The translations under genes were made by a program, and so were the position numbers. DNA of 64,000 nt from Bacteroidota bacterium (GTDB lineage Bacteria; Bacteroidota; Bacteroidia; Bacteroidales; JAAUTT01): the NCBI GenBank assembly GCA_030706405.1, contig JAUZOO010000015.1:19879-83878 (forward strand), written 5' to 3'. Below are positions 27,706 to 36,919 of the stretch, piece by piece; position 1 is the first letter of the stretch; every line of letters starts with the position of its first letter. Below the pieces are notes generated by a model. It made no database searches. It was not told where the DNA came from and saw nothing but the letters and a program-made list of their open reading frames with translations.

Positions 27706-29400
27706 ATGAGAAGAATTGAAACATGGTTATTGGGAGTAATGCTCCTTGTAGCTGCCAGTTGTTCTAAAACCAATACTGTTGACAGTATGGAAAGTTCAGC
27801 AATGGGTAAAACAATGCTTAAATCATCGGCCGTAGGCGATGTAGTCGGAAAAGTAACGGTAGGTTACCAGGGATGGTGGGACTGTGCCGGCAGTGGCTCA
27901 CCTTTTAATTCGTGGCAGCACATGAACCTCGAATGTTGGCCCGATGTACGCGAATATACCAACACGTATGGAGGATGTACGTTTAACCAGGCAGGCGTTC
28001 TTCAACCGGCATTCAATGGTAATTTGGGCAATGGACAACCGGCAAAAATGTTCTCGTCGTGGAGTGACCAAACCGTTGACGTCCATTTTAAATGGATGAA
28101 ACTTTACGGCATCGATTGTGCCGCTCAGCAACGCTTTGGAAGTGCCATTGTAGCCGGAGCCAAAAAAGATTTCTTCGACCAGATTCTGACCAAAGTGAAA
28201 ACTTCGGCCGAAAAGTATGGTGTTAAATTTTACGTGATGTACGATTGCAGTGCAACCAACGCCATTGATACCGACTGGACAAATACGATTGTAAATACCT
28301 TGCACCTTACCTCGTCGTCGGCTTATGCCAAACAAAACGGCAAACCCGTTGTTGCCCTCTGGGGCGTTGGCAAAAGCGACCGCGGAAGTATTGCCGATTG
28401 GGTTGCCAAAATCAACTGGTTTAAGGCTCAGGGTTGTTATGTAATTGGTTGTCCGTTGCAGGGCTGGCGCAGCGGAACCGACATGTCGGCCTACAACGCT
28501 TGCGATATGATTATGCCCTGGATGGTCGGAAAAACCTCTACGGCGAACTTCCAGGGTTGGTATACCGACGACCTGACGTATTGTAATGCTCACGCGCTCG
28601 ATTACCAGGCCGATATCTATGCCGGTACATCTTTTTATAATACCGATGCTACCTGGGTGAAAAATAAAATTCCGCGTATGTACGGAAACTTTATGTGGCA
28701 GCAATTTTCGGCAGCCAAAAATGCAGGTGTAAACAGCGTTTATATTTCGATGTTCGACGAGGCTCAGGAGGCTACCCAAATTTTTAAAACTGCCGAAGAC
28801 GCTTCGATGATTCCTGCCGGGAACTATTTTCTCACGCTCGATGCCGACGGTGTTCCCTGTTCTTCCGATTTTTATCTGCGTTTAACCAACGAAGGCGGAA
28901 AAATGATCAAGGGGTTAATCCCATATCAGGAAACACACTCTACACCGTATACTAATTATCTGGACAGATGCGATGCCAATACCAGCTGGATTTCTGCAAA
29001 CACATTGTCGGTGAATACCAGCGACAAGAAAGAGGGAACAGGCTGCCTTCAATCGGTAGGAAGTGGCACCGACGAGTTTAAGAAAGTATTTACCGCGTTT
29101 AACAGCGGTGCAACTGTTGGCAATGGTTCGCTTCAGTTTTGGTATTATGTATCGGACGTTACCAAGTTAGGAACTTCCAACCAGGTGGAACTGGGTAGCG
29201 GCGGGGCTGCCGATACCAATGAGTACAACTGGAACATTGGTACGCTTGTTAATGGATGGAACCTTATTACCCTGAAGTTTAGCAATGCAGGTACAACTGG
29301 CGGAACTCCCAATCTGGGAGCAATTAACTGGTTTCGTATTTACCATGCCAAAACCGCCAGCATAACTACCAAGGTGGATGCTATCCAGATATTACCATAA
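27706..29400 (+). CDS. GH71/99-like glycoside hydrolase lipoprotein with C-terminal beta-sandwich
   Basis: The 564-residue lipoprotein (lipobox AASC, Cys19) has a TIM-barrel domain of the GH71/99-like group: VGKVTVGYQGWWDCAGSGSP, WQHMNLECWPD, FYVMYDCS, and MFDEAQEATQIFK, whose acidic residues correspond to the expected active site. GH99 members are endo-mannosyl hydrolases and GH71 members alpha-1,3-glucanases; this subgroup is uncharacterised. Residues about 400-564 form a second beta-sandwich domain (LQFWYYVSDV, NGWNLITLKF) like carbohydrate-binding or concanavalin-type modules. It is probably surface-anchored. There is no SusCD pair nearby. Confidence 0.82.
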   Translation: MRRIETWLLGVMLLVAASCSKTNTVDSMESSAMGKTMLKSSAVGDVVGKVTVGYQGWWDCAGSGSPFNSWQHMNLECWPDVREYTNTYGGCTFNQAGVLQPAFNGNLGNGQPAKMFSSWSDQTVDVHFKWMKLYGIDCAAQQRFGSAIVAGAKKDFFDQILTKVKTSAEKYGVKFYVMYDCSATNAIDTDWTNTIVNTLHLTSSSAYAKQNGKPVVALWGVGKSDRGSIADWVAKINWFKAQGCYVIGCPLQGWRSGTDMSAYNACDMIMPWMVGKTSTANFQGWYTDDLTYCNAHALDYQADIYAGTSFYNTDATWVKNKIPRMYGNFMWQQFSAAKNAGVNSVYISMFDEAQEATQIFKTAEDASMIPAGNYFLTLDADGVPCSSDFYLRLTNEGGKMIKGLIPYQETHSTPYTNYLDRCDANTSWISANTLSVNTSDKKEGTGCLQSVGSGTDEFKKVFTAFNSGATVGNGSLQFWYYVSDVTKLGTSNQVELGSGGAADTNEYNWNIGTLVNGWNLITLKFSNAGTTGGTPNLGAINWFRIYHAKTASITTKVDAIQILP

Positions 29401-29409
29401 CCTTAAATT

Positions 29410-29470
29410 ACCAACGAGAAAAATTGCCGGATTGACCGTTTCTCAAAATTGAGCAGTTTTTCTCGTTGGT
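29410..29470. terminator. Long hairpin between convergent genes
   Basis: ACCAACGAGAAAAA (29410-29423) and TTTTTCTCGTTGGT (29457-29470) are perfect 14-bp inverted repeats, with a 33-base loop, between two convergent stops. A/T runs lie inside the arms, so it may work for either strand. Confidence 0.65.
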
Positions 29471-29518
29471 AAGATTATTTCTGAACTTTTTGTCAGAGAT
29501 ATTTAACATCATAAGATA

Positions 29519-31486
29519 TTACCGAATTTTGATAACCCGTTGCGATTTTAACTGCCCCCTGGCATTTTGAACGGTAAGCAGGTACATTCCGGCATTGATA
29601 TCCGACGCCGGATAGGAAAACCGGTATTGCCCGGACTGCAATTCGGTGAATGGCATTAAGGTTTGTATTTTCCGGCCTGTCATCGAGAATAGCGAAATGG
29701 TTAGTTTTTCATTTTGTTGCAGTTGCAATTCAATATTCAGGTTATCGGTAAACGGGTTAGGCATTAACACGATGTTTACATCGAACAACGTGGCTTTGCA
29801 TTCTTCGAAATACGTACACGACGAACTTAGTTTCGATTTTACTTCGAGTGGAACGGCCGGGTCGCGCCTCATCATAATTGTTTTGTATTCCTGTTTGAGC
29901 TGGTTTCCAATGCGCGGAGGCAGGGAATCGAAAAAAGCTTCGGTTGGGGCGTACCAAAAGATTAAGTCATCCTCGAGTTGGTACCCATCAGGTAAATCTT
30001 TTTTTATCCTGACAGGAATTAATTCATTCATCTTTAAAGAATCTCCATTTGGTTCCTTTAGGCCTAATTTACGTAATATTTTTTCTTTAAAGTTTGAAAT
30101 AAATAGTGCGTAAACATCTAACTTAACAGGATTCCGTCTACCACCGCTAGTGCTAAAATCGGGATTTTTACTCAAAAATAGATGGTTGTTTATATTTCGA
30201 TAATCTATCCCTGCATCAAATTCTGTTTCGCCATTAAGAAAACGAATGCCAATTTTTTTTAATTCTTCTTTCGAGAGGTCTATATAATGAATATTTTCCA
30301 TGTAATCGTAGAATTCGTAATGCTTGTTGTAATCTACAAGGTTTGCATCCGGATATTTTTTCTTCAAAAGCTTTTTGTTTTCATAAAATTCTCTGACGTT
30401 TTGATACCTCGCGGGTAAAGCATTGTAAAAATCGTTGTTGGATACAAACCACAAAATTCTTGTTTTATAAACGATGTCGGTATAGTATTTCTGGCGGATA
30501 AGCACAGGAACCAGCGTATCGTCCATGCTCTTCAGCGGAAGTTTTAACATACTGAAAAGAAAATTCCGGTCGGTATTTTCGTTGAGCGAATCGAGGGTCG
30601 AAAAAAATCTCCTGGTAAAATTTGTAGAGTCCCAACGGTTATAAAATAGCGGGGAGGCAGTTTGGGGATAAAAGGGCAACAGTTCCTTATAATACGAAAC
30701 AGATACATTGTTAAAACTGTTGATGATTTGTTCGTTGGTGGAATAACAAAGATAAAACGGAAGGAACGATACGGTTTTCTCAATATCTTTTTGATATCTC
30801 GTTTTTCGTTTAAAGCCCGGGATTTGCCGGGATTCATAAGAAGCCCAGAAATAGGGCCGGTTGTACCCCGAAATGATTCCGTTGGGAGTGACGTTTAAAT
30901 AATACAGTCCGGAATCGTTTAATAAAACGCCAAGGTTTTTAAGCTCGTCGCTGGTCAGTTCCATAATATAATCGTCGCCCGAAGCCGGTTTCCCGTCCCA
31001 TTCGGGTAACGGTTCGGTTTTAGAAAAAGTTTCCGGTTGCTTATTGCTAATGGTTGTAGCAACAGTATTTGTTTTTGCCGGAATTACTGAGTCGGGAGCA
31101 ATGATAAGATGTGCTCCTTCTTTTATTGTTTTAGCCGTTAAATGCCCGTTCTTGCCATTGGAGGCTGTTGTTTGGCGGTTATTGTTTAGGCTATACGTTT
31201 TTTTCGCGATAAAATTCTGCGCATTGTTTTTAATAGTCGGCGATTTGTGTTGACCGGCTGGCATCAGCAATGTCACCCCAACAAATATGGACGAAATAAT
31301 TGTGCTCATGATGATAAGATTTAGGTACTTTTTAAAAAAATGTTTGACAGAGTGTCCCGAACTGGCCGGTTGCGGGGCGTGATATAATAAAAAGTGCACT
31401 TTTTCGTCATCGATGATGGGCGGTTGGTTCGCGGCCTTTTCAAATAACCGCTCGATATCTTTGTCTGAAAATTTTAGATTTTTCAT
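29519..31486 (-). CDS. Anti-sigma-like membrane protein with a C-terminal T9SS sorting tail
   Basis: The 655-residue protein begins with a cytosolic stretch (residues 1-50, KFSDKDIERLFEKAANQPPI), then one membrane span (about 53-76), as in anti-sigma factors. It overlaps the ECF sigma gene by four bases. A large extracytoplasmic part of about 500 residues follows, with no family I recognise. The last 80 residues (MPNPFTDNLNIELQLQQNE through GMYLLTVQNARGQLKSQRVI) are a classic type A sorting tail of the type IX secretion system. This combination is odd: T9SS cargo normally has a cleavable signal peptide, not an internal anchor after a cytosolic domain. It may be a surface-to-cytosol regulator. 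Confidence 0.78.
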   Translation of the reverse strand: MKNLKFSDKDIERLFEKAANQPPIIDDEKVHFLLYHAPQPASSGHSVKHFFKKYLNLIIMSTIISSIFVGVTLLMPAGQHKSPTIKNNAQNFIAKKTYSLNNNRQTTASNGKNGHLTAKTIKEGAHLIIAPDSVIPAKTNTVATTISNKQPETFSKTEPLPEWDGKPASGDDYIMELTSDELKNLGVLLNDSGLYYLNVTPNGIISGYNRPYFWASYESRQIPGFKRKTRYQKDIEKTVSFLPFYLCYSTNEQIINSFNNVSVSYYKELLPFYPQTASPLFYNRWDSTNFTRRFFSTLDSLNENTDRNFLFSMLKLPLKSMDDTLVPVLIRQKYYTDIVYKTRILWFVSNNDFYNALPARYQNVREFYENKKLLKKKYPDANLVDYNKHYEFYDYMENIHYIDLSKEELKKIGIRFLNGETEFDAGIDYRNINNHLFLSKNPDFSTSGGRRNPVKLDVYALFISNFKEKILRKLGLKEPNGDSLKMNELIPVRIKKDLPDGYQLEDDLIFWYAPTEAFFDSLPPRIGNQLKQEYKTIMMRRDPAVPLEVKSKLSSSCTYFEECKATLFDVNIVLMPNPFTDNLNIELQLQQNEKLTISLFSMTGRKIQTLMPFTELQSGQYRFSYPASDINAGMYLLTVQNARGQLKSQRVIKIR

Positions 31487-32037
31487 ATCAATTCGGTTTT
31501 AGAAAGGTTTGAAGATTGGTTCTGCAGCGCATTACTTTCGCTGTCGGAGAGTAATTGCCTGAGCCTGTATCGTGCGCGTTGAAGCCTGTTCTTTACGGCG
31601 GCTTCGGAAAGGTTGAGTTGCTGTTGAATCTCGAGCAACGAAAACCCCAAAATGTGGAACATGGTTAAAACCTCGCGTTGGTCGGTATTGAGTTTGGCAA
31701 TGGCATTATGGAGCAACGCAATGTCGGGCTGTATTTCGATGGCGTCGGGAGTAATGGCTACGCTTTGTTTTTCGGTTTCGGACTGGCTGCTCCAGAATTT
31801 CCAGCGGCGTTTTTGTTTAAGATGTCTGTTGCGGGCGATGCTGCACAGGTAATAAATGAAGGATTCGGTTTTGCGAAGCTCATCAAATTTCTCGAAAGCC
31901 GTCAGCAAGGTATCCTGCAATAAATCGAAGGCCGCATCTTCGTCCGCAGTCAAAGCCCTGCAATAAGCCGATAGCTGTCGCTGTACAGGCTTATACAGTA
32001 ACATGAAAGCGGATATTTTTTGATCTTTATCGTTCAA
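31483..32037 (-). CDS. ECF-type RNA polymerase sigma factor
   Basis: The 184-residue protein has region 2 (FDLLQDTLLTAFEKFDELR, then YYLCSIARNRHLKQKRR) and region 4 (LNTDQREVLTMFHILGFSLLEI and LSEAAVKNRLQRARYRLRQLL), joined by a short linker. This is the ECF sigma-70 layout. The C-terminal tail beyond region 4 is Ser/Asn-rich. It is the first gene of a two-gene operon with the membrane protein downstream, which would hold it inactive until signalled, by analogy with sigma/anti-sigma pairs. Confidence 0.9.
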   Translation of the reverse strand: MNDKDQKISAFMLLYKPVQRQLSAYCRALTADEDAAFDLLQDTLLTAFEKFDELRKTESFIYYLCSIARNRHLKQKRRWKFWSSQSETEKQSVAITPDAIEIQPDIALLHNAIAKLNTDQREVLTMFHILGFSLLEIQQQLNLSEAAVKNRLQRARYRLRQLLSDSESNALQNQSSNLSKTELI

Positions 32038-32189
32038 GGTTGTTATGTTTATTATAAAAGTACCGCAACGGATAAAAAAGTATCGGTAAAATGAGAAAAT
32101 ATATTGAATTTATGTTTCATAATTATGTTTAATTCAATTTGTATTTTTTTATACATTTATCCCATTCAATAAACCAACTAAATTTAAAT

Positions 32190-32912
32190 ATGAAAAAGAG
32201 TGCAATCGTTTTTACAATGTTTTTGGCATTTATTGTCGTATCAAAAAGTTATGGACAGGATTCAATAAAAGCAAATTATCGGGATTTTTTAACAGAGTTG
32301 AATGTTAATCTGTTTCAGGGAGAATTGTCGTTAAGTAATGCATTAAAAGAGGTTAAGGGTAGATATATGTTCGAAAAAGACAAGGCATTGAGAGGTGGAC
32401 TTATTATCGATAGCAAGAGAGAAACGGGTGAAGAGCTTACTATGTCAAAAAAAAAATATACCCGGACCAGTACTTTGATTGGTTTTAGTGTGGGAATTGA
32501 AAAACATTTTCCAGGCACCAAGCGGTTGTCTCCGTATATAGGCTGTGATCTTTTTGTAGCCAATAAGTGGACAAAAGAGAAAGATACTTTTTATGGGTCA
32601 ACAGCTGCTACTATAAATGGAGCCTGGGAAGAAACACAAATAGTGTCAACTACAGGGATGCTTTCGACAACAACGACAACATACGCGGAAAGAGGTTATT
32701 TTTCATGGGGCGTTAATTTTATATCCGGATTTGATTTTTACATAGCAAAACATCTGTTTGTGGGTTATGAAGTGGAATTTGGATTAACAGGTAAACAATA
32801 TTCTAAAATCGAGGAGTCCGGAAGTTATAAAAACACTATAAGTCCCGAAAGTAACGAATTTTCTATTGGCCCAAGGATAGTCAATGGAATTCGTATTGGT
32901 TATGTTTTTTAA
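32190..32912 (+). CDS. Outer membrane beta-barrel protein, unknown function
   Basis: From the ATG at 32190 the protein has 240 residues. It has a signal peptide (ending SYGQ, residue 23) and alternating hydrophobic strands, such as STLIGFSVGIEKHF, LSPYIGCDLFVANKW, YFSWGVNFISGFDFYI and IVNGIRIGYVF. A terminal aromatic residue follows, as expected of a small barrel. No family can be named with confidence. It is divergent from the ECF sigma gene, so it is a possible target. Confidence 0.7.
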   Translation: MKKSAIVFTMFLAFIVVSKSYGQDSIKANYRDFLTELNVNLFQGELSLSNALKEVKGRYMFEKDKALRGGLIIDSKRETGEELTMSKKKYTRTSTLIGFSVGIEKHFPGTKRLSPYIGCDLFVANKWTKEKDTFYGSTAATINGAWEETQIVSTTGMLSTTTTTYAERGYFSWGVNFISGFDFYIAKHLFVGYEVEFGLTGKQYSKIEESGSYKNTISPESNEFSIGPRIVNGIRIGYVF

Positions 32913-32977
32913 ATCACTACCTGTAATATAAATGGATATTTGCCAAATTATTAACATTTACAATACCTTAAAAAGCT

Positions 32978-33823
32978 ATGATTACATTTTTGAAAATTAA
33001 AAAGTTATCCATATGGGCAATCATGCTTTGTGTGGTGCTTTTTTGCTGTTTGAATATCAATGCGCAAAGTCGTTCTCCAAAATTCAGGGTAATCGCATTT
33101 TATACGGGTAAAAACGACCAGGCACACATCAGCTATGTACATGAGGCCAACCGCAGGTTTCCGAAGATGGCTGCAAAATATGGGTTTGCATACGATTCAA
33201 CCAATAACTGGAACAATCTTAATGCACAGTTTCTTTCCAAATATCAGGTTGTATTGTTTTTGGATACCCGGCCCGATGCACCCGAACAAAGAGCAGCCTT
33301 CCAAAAATACATGGAAAACGGTGGGGCCTGGATGGGGTTTCATTTTGCAGCCTTTGCTTTAACGCCTTCTACTTATCCTCAAAACTGGGACTGGTATCAT
33401 AACCAATTTCTGGGTTCAGGTTCGTATGCAGGTAACACATGGAAACCAACTTCTGCTATTTTACGTGTGGAAACCTCGCATCCGGCTACTAAAAATCTCC
33501 CTAAAACATTTAAAGCCTCACCTAACGAATGGTATAAATGGACCAATGATTTGCGCACCAATCCGGATATTCAGATTCTTTTGGCAGTCGATTCAACGAG
33601 TTTTCCATTGGGTACAGGTCCTAAACCTCATGAAATATGGCACAGCGGTTATTATCCGATGGTATGGACCAATAAAAAATACCGGATGATTTACGTAAAC
33701 ATGGGACATAATGACATCGATTATGAGCATAATTCCAATAAAGAACTCTCGTTTACGTTTGATAACGAAATTCAGAATAAATTAATCATTGATGGTCTGC
33801 TATGGCTGGGAAAAAGAAGGTAA
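32978..33823 (+). CDS. Exported ThuA domain protein
   Basis: The 281-residue protein has a signal peptide (about 29 residues, ending NINAQ) and a ThuA-like, GATase-fold domain: FRVIAFYTGKNDQAHISYVHE, YQVVLFLDTRPD, GGAWMGFHFAAF, WYHNQFLGSG, and PMVWTNKKYRMIYVNMGHND. ThuA proteins occur in sugar metabolism (trehalose utilisation, 3-keto-glycoside processing); the precise reaction here is unknown. It is separated from the barrel gene by 65 bases. Confidence 0.88.
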   Translation: MITFLKIKKLSIWAIMLCVVLFCCLNINAQSRSPKFRVIAFYTGKNDQAHISYVHEANRRFPKMAAKYGFAYDSTNNWNNLNAQFLSKYQVVLFLDTRPDAPEQRAAFQKYMENGGAWMGFHFAAFALTPSTYPQNWDWYHNQFLGSGSYAGNTWKPTSAILRVETSHPATKNLPKTFKASPNEWYKWTNDLRTNPDIQILLAVDSTSFPLGTGPKPHEIWHSGYYPMVWTNKKYRMIYVNMGHNDIDYEHNSNKELSFTFDNEIQNKLIIDGLLWLGKRR

Positions 33824-34122
33824 TTTTTTTGTATGATATTTTTAGGTTTCCGAGCCATATTTTTTCATTTCATACAGTATTTATAATGAGTTTGTTGGAA
33901 TGGAAAAATGAAAAAGATTAAAAAAAATTAAAAACCGAGGGTTACTTTTTGCCTCCCAATGGTATTAATACATGAAACAAGTCAGTTAAGCGTTTTAAAG
34001 AAGCAATCAGTAGCCAACAGAAGCAAGTTAAAAGATAGGCGATATACAGAAGCAAGTTTCGACAAACCTCTCCTGCCTCCGAAAAGGAGGACTGTTAAGT
34101 ATAATTTGACCGAACAGCACTG
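33824..34122. other. Non-coding spacer with short repeated motif
   Basis: This spacer is AT-rich up to about 33950. AGAAGCAA then recurs three times (near 33999, 34019 and 34048). A small stem CCTCC-GAAAA-GGAGG lies at about 34076-34090. I cannot assign a function. Confidence 0.4.
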
Positions 34123-34157
34123 GCCTCTCTAAGTGATTAGAGAGGCTTTATTTTTTT
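34123..34157 (+). terminator. Intrinsic terminator following the thuA-like region
   Basis: GCCTCTCT (34123-34130) pairs with AGAGAGGC (34139-34146), followed by TTTATTTTTTT. It overlaps the stop of the convergent gene. Confidence 0.8.
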
Positions 34158-34960
34158 GATGGATTACCCAATGATTCCATAAACTTATCGTAACATTGAT
34201 AAATATACCGATACAGTTCATATTCTGTAGCTCCCACTACAAAAGTGTCGTCGGGCTGGCAAAATTTCATAAATTGTTCGAGCATCTCGCCTGTTAATCC
34301 GGTAACATAAGTAACCACGTTCCGGTTATATTTCCCGGATACGGCATTTAACAGTTTATCACGTTCCTTAGCCTTTTCCAGTCGCCGCAGTTGCCGGCCT
34401 TCCTTGCTGAAAAACATATAGAGAGCAGTTACCGGGCTTCCAAGAGGAATTGAGGCCTGCTCCTGCAAAGCATGTTTGGGAATCATTCCCAGTTCTTTGT
34501 TAATTTGGGTTATAACACTTTGGGTTTTGTTTTCGGGCAAAGGAGCCGTCAATACTTTGTGTTTAAATTCCTGATAAGTACCTAATGAATAAATCTCCAC
34601 ATCGGCCAGGTTATAAACTCGTGCTTTCAGTTTAATTTTGGGTATCCGTATCAACTGACTTAACGAATCGACCACAGCAAGTGTTAAGGGGAAATAACCG
34701 ATGGTGGAAATGAATAGTGAATCACGGGGGAAAGCCCTGAGTGTAAAAATTCCGAGGGTGTCGGATGACGTTCCGGTATGTCTGGTTTTATTAATAATGT
34801 GGGCAAAAGCTACCGGACGCAGTGTTTGCTGGTCTACAAGTTGAGCCCTGACGTTTAGCGGAGCCTGTGCATTTTCCTGTCCGTTGGCATTGCGGGTAAA
34901 CGCCATAAGTGAAATAAATGTAACCGCTGGAAAAAGCCATTGGGCAGTCCGTAATATCAT
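34148..34960 (-). CDS. Exported carboxypeptidase-regulatory-like domain protein
   Basis: The ATG at 34960 gives 270 residues with a signal peptide (to about NANGQ, residue 28). One beta-sandwich of the CarboxypepD_reg-like type follows (VRAQLVDQQTLRPVAFAHII, then SSDTLGIFTLRAFPRDSLFI, about residues 38-110). The C-terminal half is helical, with LMEQ-like and RRLEKAKERDKL segments. Such proteins are common at the Bacteroidota envelope; the function is unknown. It follows a small lipoprotein gene by 16 bases and is probably co-transcribed. Confidence 0.7.
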   Translation of the reverse strand: MILRTAQWLFPAVTFISLMAFTRNANGQENAQAPLNVRAQLVDQQTLRPVAFAHIINKTRHTGTSSDTLGIFTLRAFPRDSLFISTIGYFPLTLAVVDSLSQLIRIPKIKLKARVYNLADVEIYSLGTYQEFKHKVLTAPLPENKTQSVITQINKELGMIPKHALQEQASIPLGSPVTALYMFFSKEGRQLRRLEKAKERDKLLNAVSGKYNRNVVTYVTGLTGEMLEQFMKFCQPDDTFVVGATEYELYRYIYQCYDKFMESLGNPSKK

Positions 34961-34976
34961 TAGCAAGAGGTTAAGT

Positions 34977-35186
34977 TTATGTGCGGCTGTCAGCTTTGAC
35001 CGGGTCGCAATATATCATTCCTAATTTGGGGCAATTGCAGGATTTGCCAGTTTTCTTCCAGTTCCTTGCGCCTTCGTTGTATTTGTTTCCCGAGGCACAC
35101 GATGAAACTCCGGAAATCAATAAAACAGCTAACAGGATTCCGAAAATTTTAACTATCGTTTTGGGCGTGTTTGTTTTTGTTCTCAT
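34977..35186 (-). CDS. Small cysteine-rich lipoprotein
   Basis: This 69-residue protein has a lipoprotein signal (lipobox VSSC, Cys30) and a short mature part with ARNWKKTGKSCNCPKLGMIYC. I recall very similar small lipoproteins in other Bacteroidota, so the frame is likely real. Their role is unknown. It is the first gene of a pair with the regulatory-domain protein and is divergent from DUF4924. Confidence 0.75.
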   Translation of the reverse strand: MRTKTNTPKTIVKIFGILLAVLLISGVSSCASGNKYNEGARNWKKTGKSCNCPKLGMIYCDPVKADSRT

Positions 35187-35230
35187 TTGTTGCGAAAATT
35201 AAAGATTTATTCAGTTAGGAGATATTAAAA

Positions 35231-35260
35231 TTTGTTAAAGTATAAATACTCGTATTTTTG
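35231..35260 (+). promoter_or_regulatory. Promoter of the DUF4924 gene
   Basis: TTTG (35231-35234), 18 bases, then TATTTTTG (35253-35260) is an excellent match to the Bacteroidota -33/-7 consensus. It puts the transcript start about 19 bases before the ATG. Confidence 0.7.
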
Positions 35261-35285
35261 CAAATTGTTTTAAAATTATCCAATT

Positions 35286-35822
35286 ATGTTGATTGCCCGC
35301 GAAAAATATCAGACTAATATTGTTGAGTATATTCTTTATATGTTTCATATCGAGGATCTTATTAGGTTAAATCATTTTAATATGGAAGAACTGGAGAAGA
35401 CTGTTATCTCCAAATATCATCTTCCTGAAAATCAGTTAAACGAAGTCAGAGAGTGGTATGCCGACTTAGTAAGGAAAATGGAAAAAGAATCCGTTCAGGA
35501 GTCGGGACACATCTCGTCGGTAAAAGAATTGATTTTTAAGCTGAACGACTTACATCTTCAATTAATTAATTCGTTGGAAGAAGAACGTTATCTTGAGCAT
35601 TACAAATGGGCTTCGGGGTATATAAAGGAGCTGAAAGCGAAGATGAACAACCCGGAACTTACCGAAGTGGAAGTTTGCCTGGATGGCTTGTATGCTTTTA
35701 TGTTGTTAAAAATGCGGGGCGATGAGGTTACAGACGAAACTACCCAAGCTATGAGTATATTCAGCCAGATGCTTCGGTACGTATCCAAAAGATATAACGA
35801 AATGTTTAGGCCGAACGTTTAG
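35286..35822 (+). CDS. DUF4924 family protein
   Basis: The 178-residue soluble, helical protein has the family start MLIAREKYQTNIVEYILYMF followed by HIEDLIRLN, and the C-terminal SIFSQMLRYVSKRYN. This identifies DUF4924, restricted to Bacteroidota and of unknown function. Its stop overlaps the end of the convergent DUF3078 gene by four bases. Confidence 0.85.
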   Translation: MLIAREKYQTNIVEYILYMFHIEDLIRLNHFNMEELEKTVISKYHLPENQLNEVREWYADLVRKMEKESVQESGHISSVKELIFKLNDLHLQLINSLEEERYLEHYKWASGYIKELKAKMNNPELTEVEVCLDGLYAFMLLKMRGDEVTDETTQAMSIFSQMLRYVSKRYNEMFRPNV

Positions 35823-36757
35823 ATTTTATAAGAAAACCCGATTCCAAAAAATTCTTTTATCTGTACCTCCGAAGAGTTAATATCTTCGTATAATAAATTG
35901 GTTTTCAGGTTTGCCGAAATAAGTTTGTTAACTTTCATGCTAACCAGCATTTCCATGTTCCAGTCCAGTTTGCTGGGATCTTTCTGGAAATTGGAAAACC
36001 CGTTGAATGTGGTTTGGTAGTTAAACCGTTTCAGGAAATCGCCTTTGGCCGAAATTGCTACCGAACCGCCCATTTCGTAGCGTGCGTGCCTGTCTCTCGA
36101 AACCCCATATGCTCCGCTGATGCCGTCGTAGTGCAGAATATGGTCGCTGTTTACAATGGTAATTTTGCCTGCAACCGGCGATAGCATTACGGTAAATTTT
36201 TCGCTTGGTCTGTAATCCATACCCACCGATGTTACGATATAGGCCGGCGATAGAAAATCGGAACGTTTAATAGTATCCCTCTTGTCTTTATACCCGGGGA
36301 AAAATTGGGTAACAAAATTACAACTTGCCGAGTAGTTCCATTTTTTGCTGAACTTTCGTCCGTATTTGGAATTGAACTCAATGCGGTCGTCGGTTTTTAT
36401 TGTTTTTATATCTTTTTGTTTCATTAAGCCATACGAATATTTCAGCGAGTTTTCCCACGTGGCATTCTCCGATTTGTAGTTCAGGTTTAAATTTTCGTAT
36501 GTATTACCGGCAATGGCATTGTCGCCGCCCGATGACCAGTTGCTGAAAGCTATCTGAGAGAAGTTCAGTAACAAATTGCCGTCAAATTTCCAAGACTTGA
36601 TTTTTTCTTTTTTAACTTTTTGAACAGTATCCGACTTAACTGTCATAACTACGTCGATATCGGAAAGTGCCTTGGCTGATGGTTGAATGCCCCAAAGCAT
36701 AAAAAAAGAAATAATGGTAAAATTTTTGAAATACGGCGTCTTGTTCCCGATAATCAT
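35819..36757 (-). CDS. DUF3078 family outer membrane protein
   Basis: The ATG at 36757 gives 312 residues with a hydrophobic signal (about residues 10-30). The DUF3078 hallmark follows: WKFDGNLLLNFSQIAFSNWS, then SGGDNAIAGN. The rest alternates amphipathic beta strands and ends in FGIGFSYKI with a terminal strand, consistent with a barrel in the outer membrane. The function is unknown. An upstream TTG at 36787 is possible but not needed. Confidence 0.85.
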   Translation of the reverse strand: MIIGNKTPYFKNFTIISFFMLWGIQPSAKALSDIDVVMTVKSDTVQKVKKEKIKSWKFDGNLLLNFSQIAFSNWSSGGDNAIAGNTYENLNLNYKSENATWENSLKYSYGLMKQKDIKTIKTDDRIEFNSKYGRKFSKKWNYSASCNFVTQFFPGYKDKRDTIKRSDFLSPAYIVTSVGMDYRPSEKFTVMLSPVAGKITIVNSDHILHYDGISGAYGVSRDRHARYEMGGSVAISAKGDFLKRFNYQTTFNGFSNFQKDPSKLDWNMEMLVSMKVNKLISANLKTNLLYEDINSSEVQIKEFFGIGFSYKI

Positions 36758-36919
36758 AAGTCGTGCAATTAATAAATCAATTTTCAATGTTGTTTCGGAA
36801 CTGCAACTAACTATTTATTAATTAGAAAGCAATTATATAAGTAAGTTATTGTTAGCTCCATCATTGATAAGAGTGTGTAAATTTTTAGTTTTTCTTATCA
36901 AATAACGTGCCTTTCCGGA

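Noticed and set aside
33999..34060. AGAAGCAA repeats as a fourth tandem array
   Set aside because: Only three copies at uneven spacing (about 20 and 29 bases); not a periodic array.
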